DNA of 64,000 bases from Endocalyx cinctus (lineage: Eukaryota; Ascomycota; Sordariomycetes; Amphisphaeriales; Apiosporaceae): the NCBI GenBank assembly GCA_001600455.1, contig BCKC01000001.1:4862441-4926440 (forward strand), given 5' to 3'. The notes under the pieces were generated by a model. The model searched no databases and was not told the origin of the DNA. It worked only from the letters and a program-made list of their open reading frames with translations. The translations under genes were made by a program, and so were the position numbers. Position 1 is the first letter of the stretch; the number at the start of each line of letters is the position of its first letter. Of this stretch, positions 56,181-64,000 are shown in pieces.

Positions 56181-57904
56181 TCACACCTTTTCTGGTAATT
56201 TAGTGGAAATAGGGACAGCAGGGTGGAATATCAAGTTTGGGCCATCATGATGCGCCGCAAACCTATCGTACAACTGAAACTCGTCTGGCCTGTGCCTCCC
56301 GTCGGCTCTTCCCGGAATACCCCCTCCGACCTTTCCGGCATCGCCATCCGGGACCTCAAAGTCGAAGTGATATACAGTCTTCGCTAATACGAGACTGATT
56401 TCGAGGTAAGCCATGGCCTTCCCGGCGCACGACCGGGACCCGATCGAAAACGGAACAAAGGCATCCATCATGGCCTTTCTCATCTCCGGGTTGGAATGGT
56501 CGAGCCATCGTTCCGGTCGGAAGCTGAACGGTTCCGGAAAGTAATCCTCGTTGTGGTGGATGCTGTACATATTTACGCCCACCTGCGTCGTCGGAGGTAT
56601 GACGTGACCGTCGACTACGAAAGGTTCTCTCTGGCTTTCCCGTTCACGCCACAGGATACCTGGCACTGGTGGGCTGATTCTAAGTGTCTCATCTATGCAT
56701 GCGCGGAGGTACTTGCAAGAAGCTAGCATCGGCCCGCCACGAATATCCGCGCTAGATGAGAAAGCGGAACGGATCTCGTTAGCGAGCCTCTTGCGGCAGG
56801 CCTCGTTACGGGATAAGTAAAATAGCGTGGCTGACATCGTGGCGGCCACTGTCTCGCCGCCGGCAGGGAAGAAAAAGGTCGCTTCCGTCACGAAATCGAG
56901 CCTGCTAGGCTCAGTGCTTGCCGACTTGGTCATGAACGACCATAAATCGTGCTGGGATTCGGGGGGCTCGCTCAGTCGTGCTGTCACCATCTTGTTCAAT
57001 GCCTTAAAGAATCGATCCCGTAGGCTGCTGGGTAGGTTGTCGGCGATGCGTTGATGCAGACGCCACTTCATTAACAGAGGGAACTGCATGCAGACGTTGA
57101 TGCGCAGGTCGCCGATCGAGAGCGCTTGCGATATGAAGCGGTTGGCGGGATCCGTCTGGAAATTCAGCTCCTGGCCGAAAGCGAGCTGGGCGATAATGTC
57201 GTAGCCCAGGTTTCGAGACAAGGACGTCATGTTCACTGAAGAGCCGTTGGTCGAAGACTTATGCAGCAAGCTGAGGAACACATCAATATGCTCCTGCATT
57301 ATCGGCTCAAAACTGCGCATTGACTGTTCTGAGACGACTTGACCAATGACCTTTCGCTTGGTGCGGTGAAGACCTTTGTCAATTGATGAGAAGACATTGA
57401 ACACTCTAGGCCGATGCTGCGCTGCTCGATAAACGTGAGATTTCACTATCTTCTCGTCTTGGTATATGTCTTTTAGAAGTATCAGCTTGGGTAATATACT
57501 CTGAAATCTCATTAGTTATAATATGTTTACCTCTCATGGCCGTGGTTGTATTGAAGATTAACCTATCTGGACCAATTCTCACGACGGGCCCTTATGTATG
57601 TTAACTTCTAAATCAGAGGTAGAGATCATATGAATGAACTTACCATATTTAAGATGGTTTTGGTAGGCTACCAAGTGTCCTTGTTGAGTTACGGCAAAGT
57701 AGCCTCCATAAAAATCCGAAAGCTTAGCAGTCAAAGGGCCAGGGAATTTTCGAAGGGGGTGCAATAGAACGCGATAGCTGAGTATTAAGATGAACTGTTT
57801 CCCGTATGTTAGCTTCAGATAGCAGTAACCGGAAGCTAGATTGTCCTGACATAACCTGCAAGGGCTGCTGCGGTAAGCGTAATTGTCGAAGTTAAAGATA
57901 ACAT
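56181..57904 (-). CDS. Cytochrome P450 (benzoate-hydroxylase/CYP-type)
   Basis: A 517-residue monooxygenase in four exons: 57904-57851, 57794-57644, 57590-57531 and 57469-56181. The small first exon and start of the second supply a hydrophobic anchor (starting MLSLTSTITL), which then meets the proline hinge KFPGPL. The I-helix is AGGET, the ExxR helix ETLRIS and the heme loop FSIGSRSCAG. All splice phases agree. The sequence is of the broad CYP52/CYP620-like group used on aromatic or terpenoid substrates; the substrate is unknown. It lies in the right flank beyond the conserved block, so it is unlikely to belong to the left-hand cluster. Confidence 0.88.
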
Positions 57905-59468
57905 TTTTCACCACAGGAGAGGTTTGAAAGCAAGATGGTCGAAAATATGTAGAAGGTAGAGTAAGCACTGTGATCTACATATGGATATTAAGAAGCGCTG
58001 GTTTTATCGCTTTTGACAAGTAATAAGAAATTAGTAATGTTAGCAAATACATGCCCCTCTGTGTTTTACCCCTTACTTCATCAGGCTTTCGCTATATTCG
58101 GCTTCCACCCCTTATTAATATAAATAAATAACATAACATAAGTAAGCAAGTAGATTTTTTCCCTCTTTGCTACTTTATTTGGATGCGGCTTTCAGAAAGC
58201 TATTAGTATCAGATTTTCTGTAGGTGTGCTTAACTAAATCCTTTACTAGATTGTTACTGATCGATCGCGGTAGGCAGCCCCCAAAGTTGCGGTGTCGAGC
58301 AGCCAAGACAATCTTAAGCAAATTTACATAAATCACCGATGATTGGATTTTGTATATTATTTAGCGTTGCTCGCCTTGAGCTCGGAAAAAAAAGTAATTA
58401 TGCGGGAGAGACTGTCGACTGTACAGTTCTAATTTTGGGTATACATAGTATAAAGGCTAACGTACTAGAATAGTTGGTGGAACGAAAATTGCAGGCTTCA
58501 TCACAATACTTGTGTATGACCCTGCATTCTGTCAGTCTGTCTGCCCATAACCCCTCAAAGATATTTCATCGTTAAAAATGGGTGCTCAAATGAGGGGTTA
58601 GTTACATCGTCAGAGTGTCACCGGATGCTCCCGCTTCCTAAAATAGGACATGTGTCCAGCCAGTGCAGTCGGCCGGCCAACTTGTCAAAGAAAGGTTTGG
58701 GGTCGTCTTACACGATGATCCTTAAAAATTGATAAATTAATACCATCAGCGGCCGGTATTAATTAATCAATAGCCACTATCGAGTAATCCGACCTCCTGT
58801 TTGGACGTAGGCCAGGAAATATATCTGATTCCCAGCCAGTGTCTGTAGTCGATAGGCTGATATCACAGGGCCCCCAATGCGCCGAGGACCAGCTGTATGC
58901 AGGCTAATTGCACTGAGCGACAGCCTGCCTTAAGTATCATACAGTTAAAAGAGATACCATCGAAATGGCTTGTGTTACCGCGGTGCTATTGGGCAATTAT
59001 AGATGAGGAGGTTTACAGCCTCCACAATTACTTTTAATCCAACCTTTTTCAAAGTAAATCATTTCCTATAGCATCATCTTAAGATGAATATCTTGCTAAG
59101 CTGTTCTTACTGCAGATGGAAAGTACTTGAGGAAAACAGACAAAACTTTTGAGATGCACATTTAATAGAATGCCGTCCACAAGACTAAGTTGATTGAACC
59201 GTTTTGGTAGTGGCGCGTGGACCATTTTCCTGACAGCGCGAGATGAGAATTCTTGGCTTTCGTGGTGGATATATCAACTTAGACTTTTAAGTTGGAGTAC
59301 CTCTGGCACTGCGTATTCTTGGTATATAAAGACAGTCTATCCCTTTTCTTGAAATATAGTCTCTGTTCAAGAGCTGTAAAATGAATCAGTTTTGTCATGC
59401 TCTTGTCCATCTGCAGTATCAAGCAATAATCGCTCCCTAAAGATTTTGGTACCTCGTCACTTATCAAC
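57905..59468. other. Gene-free spacer containing an inverted repeat
   Basis: A 1.6 kb stretch with no defensible coding region. It contains the near-perfect inverted repeat at 58728-58771, GC-rich patches around 58640-58690 and T-rich promoter DNA before 59469. Confidence 0.5.
58728..58771. repeat. Near-perfect 17-bp inverted repeat (hairpin)
   Basis: Left arm 58728-58744 and right arm 58755-58771 pair at 16 of 17 positions, with a 10-base spacer (58745-58754, ATCAGCGGCC). The arms are AT-rich and the base near the loop is GC-rich. I could not identify matching copies elsewhere in the window. It could be a cruciform, an old MITE end, or a protein-binding site. Confidence 0.8.
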
Positions 59469-60999
59469 ATGACTGATCCTGATATCGCCGATGTGCTTGC
59501 CTCCCTGCCTCGACCAGCCCGAGAAGCTCTACTAAACGGACCCGCTCACGTCCCACCTAACGGTGTCATCCCAAACTATGAACATCCAGAAAACCGGGAC
59601 CGTATGGTCATTGCTATATGCAGCGTTGCTCTCGTCATCGTGACTCTTTCGGTCTTTGTTCGTATCTACGCCAAGGTGTTCTGCATGAAGAAAATTCATA
59701 TTGAAGATGGTAACTGATTTCCACTGCTTAAGATTAAAAAAGATGCTAAGCTGACATTTGACAGGCCTCGTACTAGCTGGATTTGTAGGTTGCTTGAAGC
59801 TTCCCTGTTTTCCTTTCATTCCTCAATTCTCTCGCTCATGTAGTTATCTTAGGCAACCTTTATAGCTTATACTTCTATCTGCCTCGACATCATAGGCAGG
59901 CCGGGGTTCTTCGTACACCAGTGGGATGTTCGTCTGAAAGATTTAAAGCCCTTTCTATATGTAATTAGATAATCCCTGCCACCGCGACTCCTCCATGCGG
60001 TATTTCGCTCTATACTAATTGTTGACAATAGCACCTCTACATTGGAACCAACTTATACGGCGCCACCCTCCTAGCTCTCAAGCCCGCAATACTAATAGAA
60101 TGGAGTCGGACATTTGTTCCTCTAGGAACGCGTAATGCGTTCTGGTGGACGTGCCATATCCTGCTATGGATTCAAGTACTCTTCTATGGTTCTATGAAGA
60201 TAGCCTCAAACCTGTCTTGCAATCCTCACCAGAAGATATGGGATAAAACTATACAAGGCCACTGCCTCGATGAAGGAATTATATACATAGCATATTCTGC
60301 CCTTAATTTCGTTTCGGATGTGATTATTTTAATCCTTCCACACAGGGTTATTTGGAGACTTCATCTGTCCGCGTCAAAGAAACTCGGAGTTTCCGTCGTA
60401 TTTGCTGCGGGGATACTGTAAGTGCTTTTTGATTATTCTTTTGACACCCCTTTCACCGTCCTGCCCATGTCACAACGCTCATCAAGCGCAGCGCCTGTGT
60501 CGCAGCCGCTTTACGAATTGTCACTAGTGCACAGTACCAGTCATCCACCGACAAGACATTTGTCACCACAGGTGTAGCACTCTGCTGCCTGGCGGAGCAA
60601 TCGATGGCTTTCGTGGTTATTTGCTTGCCCAAGCTCCCCAAAGTGATCACCAGTTTCGGCGTGCCCCATCTATTCTCCTCATTCAAAATGTGGGCCGAGT
60701 CATACCTAAAGGACGGTCAGATACTGTCACGGTATGGCTCGCGATACCTGCCTTTTTACCGTGGCAAAGCTTCTACGTTAAATAGTGCTTCATCGTATCC
60801 ACACGTTGATGACCACAGCCTTGGGCCTCTGAAGAAACAGGCCTCTACTGGAGACCTTGACATATCGCACGGAACTAGTTATATATCCGATGACACTTTC
60901 ATCATCCGCACAACTCACGTGACGACCACAGATGAATACAACACCAATGGGGCTGGTCATCACGATCAACAGCAATACCCATGGGCAACACAAGATTGA
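59469..60999 (+). CDS. Seven-TM fungal rhodopsin-domain protein (PF20684/SAT4 type)
   Basis: An integral plasma-membrane protein of 420 residues in five exons: 59469-59709, 59765-59784, 59853-59960, 60032-60417 and 60492-60999. All phases fit; exon 2 is only 20 bp. Hydrophobic helices begin at MVIAICSVALVIVTL and continue through each exon. Family marks are RIYAKV after helix 1, LYIGTNLYGATLLALKPAIL, ACVAAALRIV, and the GVALCCLAEQSMAFVVICLP end helix. The C-terminal 100 residues are hydrophilic, Ser/Thr-rich and cytoplasmic in typical models. The family is widespread in Pezizomycotina and lacks a proven function, with some members linked to host sensing. Confidence 0.9.
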
Positions 61000-63161
61000 A
61001 ATAGAACGAAAGAATTGACATTACATCGGGTTGAAATTTCGGTAACTATTCATTCCAGTCTTCATTACGCCAGAATAGAGAATTTAATCCTCAGATTAAG
61101 ATATGCAAAAAGCTCAGGGTTGCTTTAGTTTTTTTTTTTTGTGGAAAGAAGGATGTTCTAGAAACTCATACTTCTAACTATAATTAACAATATTGGTACC
61201 GATACTGTTAATGTGAGTTATACACAGGATATTTATCATTTTAGCAGCAGAGTTTTAATGGAAAATGTATAAGATAATGGCCTACAATACATAAGTAGAC
61301 GAGGATGGGAGAATATGGGGGATAGTACACATTCTGTTTCTCTCTGTCCCTTTTTATTTATTTATTTTAAAACTCGTTTTCCTCTGGAACTTAATATCAA
61401 GTAGTAAATTATCAAGAATATTTTGACATTTGTAGACTGGAATAACACTGTCATGTTGATTGTATAGTCGAGCTATTAACACAACGATAGGATGGAATGC
61501 TCACAACAATGATGAGAATAGTGAGCCGGACGGCTTCGTCGATCGACTCGCCGGCCCGGCGCACCTTGGGTAAGAAGCGCCAGATGAGAAGAGGAAGTCG
61601 GCTCGAACCTAGAGAGTGCCATTCTTGAGCCTATTATCAAGCACCTGATGCTGTAAAAAGCGGAGTAGTGGGTATCATATATTTAATTATTGGGTCAGGA
61701 GTAGCTAGGGTGGTACCGGGTCAGTGACTGGTACAGGGAAATGGGTGCCTGGGAGTGTCCAAAGGAACGACTTATTTTCTATGAAAAGCAGACGATTTTC
61801 GGCTATATTCCTTAAGATCAAACTGTCGCCCCATTGTATATACTAGAATTCATTGATGTCCTAGAAAAGAGTTTTTGACGACAGATGACGTGACAGACTC
61901 AGGTACTGTGCCGCGAATTCAGCCAGACAATTTTTTTTTTTTTTTTTTTTCGATAGAAAGACCTGAGAGACTCAGGCAATTAATTATTTTGAAATATAAT
62001 ATCTTTGTTCCTTTCGTTAGAGGGGGTTTTCTGTGTATTATATTGGTTTTCGAAAATGCGAATATTTAATAGTGAGCAACGTGCCGTTTCTGGAACAAGC
62101 CATGACCCTCAGCTCTGGACTGCATCGTAAGTTGAGGGCGTCCCTTGGCGTTTATGTACCGACGTGGTTGCCTTTACCGCAGCTGAACATACATGATTGG
62201 ATTAAAGAAAGGACAATCCACGTAACATTCAATGAAAGGTTTCGCATATATCTTACATATACGTACTATGCCCCTAATTATATATCAAAGTTCTGACCAG
62301 ATGAAATATGCTAGAAGTTAAGTACCGCCAATCTAGATCTGCTCATCTATGGAACGGCACGTCCCGGATGACCTTAGCTAATTATGATCCAATCATGTTA
62401 GGATAGTGTTAGAAGTATCTATGAAGCGCCACAGACCTTGACCATGAGTTGTACATTCAGGGTCACTATTTCACATGTATTATTTTTATATATAATAACA
62501 GACTTTCACCGGTTTATATATATATATTCTAGATTATACTACAAAACTATACATATAAATGCATCTATATATCTAAGTTTAAATAATAAGAACTTATATA
62601 AAATGTTAAGTAAAACACCAAAAATTAAGAATCATGATAATTCATAAATCATACTTTATGTAATTATGCCTGAACTGCCACTTACCCTTACCCCACCAAC
62701 TCACCTACTTACTTAAGCACTTGTCGTATTACACAGCATAGGACGCTTCTCCAATCGGGGTGTATGAATCTGACATCCAGCGGCACGAGTTGCTGTTAGC
62801 ATGTAATATTCGTTTCGCCCTGCCCTCCAAGGAAAGCAGCCCCTCACTAAAAGGGGAAAGAGGCTGTCGTAGAGAAACAGAATCAGTCTCTATCCTTCGG
62901 AGTCTATTCACTTTCTCAATTGTTCTCTCACTCTTTGTTCTTCCGATACTCTTTCTTCTTTCTCCTCCTTTACTTTATTTTCTTTTGTCTTATGATATCA
63001 TTGAACCATCAAAAAGCACTTTGCTTATAATCTAAATATACTTGCATTTGTTTGTCCACCTAGTACAAACGCACTCCTGAAAAAGTCTAATAATTTTCTG
63101 TCACCCTATTCAGTCAAATCAGAAATATTTTTCCCTAAAAAAAAAAAATACAAAAAGAACC
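61000..63161. other. Long gene-free spacer with a T20 run
   Basis: A 2.2 kb stretch with no defensible gene. It contains a T20 run at 61931-61950, a TA-rich block at 62480-62600 and a GC-rich island at 61525-61600. The last 200 bases are CT-rich and form the leader of the FMN reductase gene. Confidence 0.5.
61931..61950. repeat. Poly-T tract, 20 bases
   Basis: An uninterrupted T run read directly from the sequence in a gene-free spacer. Confidence 0.9.
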
Positions 63162-63749
63162 ATGGCGAAGATTGCTCTCATTAACGGCAGTGTTCGTACT
63201 CCCCAGGTGGGAAGCAGCGTCGCCAACTGGGTCCATGATGTCCTGAAGACGCAGTCATCTTCCGAGGTCGAGATCGAGCCGGTCGCCATCAGCGACTTCG
63301 ACTTGCCAGTTTATGATGAGCCCGTCATGCCGGCCACGGTATCGGCCGCAAACCCGCTACAGAAAGAGCACTCGAAGAAGTGGAGCGCCACCATTGCTTC
63401 TTTCCAGGGCTACATATTTGTCATTCCGGAATACAACGGCAGCATGGCGGGCGGCACTAAAAACGCCATCGACTACCTCTATACCGAGTGGCCTGGCAAG
63501 CCCGTTGCCATCATCAGTTACGGTATTCGCGGCGGGTCTCGCGCCAATGAGCACCTTAGCTGGAGCCTTGAAAACGTCATGAAGATGAAGGTCGTTGACA
63601 CCAAAATTACCCTCGCCTTCGCCCCGGCAGATATTGGTACTGCCATCGGTGGTGCTTTGGGAGAGGAAAGCGCTAAGGTGTGGACTGAGGATGGCAAGAA
63701 GGACGAGATCCTTAAGGCGCTAGGAGAGATCAAGGATGCGCTGAAATAA
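63162..63749 (+). CDS. NADPH-dependent FMN reductase, flavodoxin-like
   Basis: A 195-residue, intronless protein of the NADPH-dependent FMN reductase (PF03358) family. The N-terminal phosphate loop is [14 protein letters not shown], the middle has [20 protein letters not shown] (the flavin-binding PEYN signature), and then [10 protein letters not shown]. It reduces free flavin or quinones with NADPH. The frame is intact, the start is preceded by an A-rich leader and a long CT-rich stretch typical of well-expressed fungal genes, and codon use is GC-biased. Neighbours give no functional context. Confidence 0.94.
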   Translation: MAKIALINGSVRTPQVGSSVANWVHDVLKTQSSSEVEIEPVAISDFDLPVYDEPVMPATVSAANPLQKEHSKKWSATIASFQGYIFVIPEYNGSMAGGTKNAIDYLYTEWPGKPVAIISYGIRGGSRANEHLSWSLENVMKMKVVDTKITLAFAPADIGTAIGGALGEESAKVWTEDGKKDEILKALGEIKDALK

Positions 63750-64000
63750 TCAACTAGATCAATAAGGATCTAATTGGTCATGTAAATACTTTAACATCCG
63801 CTTCGCTAAACTCTCAAAAAGTCAAAAGTCATCTAACAAACAGACGCATCTAAAATTACGTCTTTGATTCTATAATATTCCAGTGACATCATCTTCTTTA
63901 TTGCAACGTATAAACTAGGCAGTGTTAGCTCCTCAGAAATGCTACTGAAAAGTAAACACAGCACGAATCAATATTCCAAGGTAACATACACGAGAGAAAA

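Overview
This window is nuclear DNA from a filamentous ascomycete (Pezizomycotina, probably Sordariomycetes; the order cannot be fixed from sequence alone). Genes are short to medium, carry mostly 50-100 bp introns with GTAAGT-like donors and CTAAC-like branch sites, and are separated by AT-rich spacers. The gene families are typically fungal: NR-PKS, bifunctional copalyl-diphosphate/kaurene-type cyclase, Zn2Cys6 and DUF3425 bZIP regulators, AA9 with CBM1, and fungal rhodopsin-domain protein. Exons were joined by eye, using reading phase, splice consensus and family expectation.

Left half (about 1.9-36 kb): a secondary-metabolite region with two biosynthetic cores side by side. The polyketide core is a FSH1-type serine hydrolase followed by a non-reducing PKS with order SAT-KS-AT-PT-ACP-cMT-reductive release (3389-11213). 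The diterpene core is a GGPP synthase (23180-24355), a class II/class I diterpene cyclase with intact DVDD and DEYIE motifs (11455-14863), two kaurene-oxidase-like P450s, an SDR and a Zn2Cys6 regulator. The 3' ends of the PKS and cyclase are only about 240 bp apart. Further right lie a CYP65-like P450, two alpha/beta hydrolases, a small predicted two-TM protein, a mercuric-reductase-like flavoprotein and a DUF3425 bZIP factor.

The most striking feature is decay or conditional inactivation. Four genes (FSH1 hydrolase, SDR, second kaurene-oxidase-like P450, kinase-like protein) each carry exactly one in-frame stop, and the frame on the far side still matches the family. The scaffold-forming enzymes (GGPPS, cyclase, first P450) and the regulator are open. 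The PKS is also open, but both catalytic residues of its PT domain are replaced (His to Asn, Asp to Glu). If this is one pathway, the scaffold may still form while tailoring is blocked.

Middle (about 40-46 kb): a lignocellulose-type pair, a secreted AA9 LPMO with CBM1 and a secreted heme peroxidase, separated by a decayed fragment of a highly reducing PKS ketoreductase domain. Right part (46.8-55 kb): a conserved core-genome block with a PF12224 amidoligase, SEN34, ELP4, RPB8, a DUF4743 Nudix protein and a DUF985 cupin. This probably marks the edge of the accessory region. The right end holds another P450, a seven-TM rhodopsin-domain protein, an FMN reductase and a near-perfect inverted repeat in a gene-free spacer. 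I saw no rRNA, CRISPR array, transposase or convincing tRNA.
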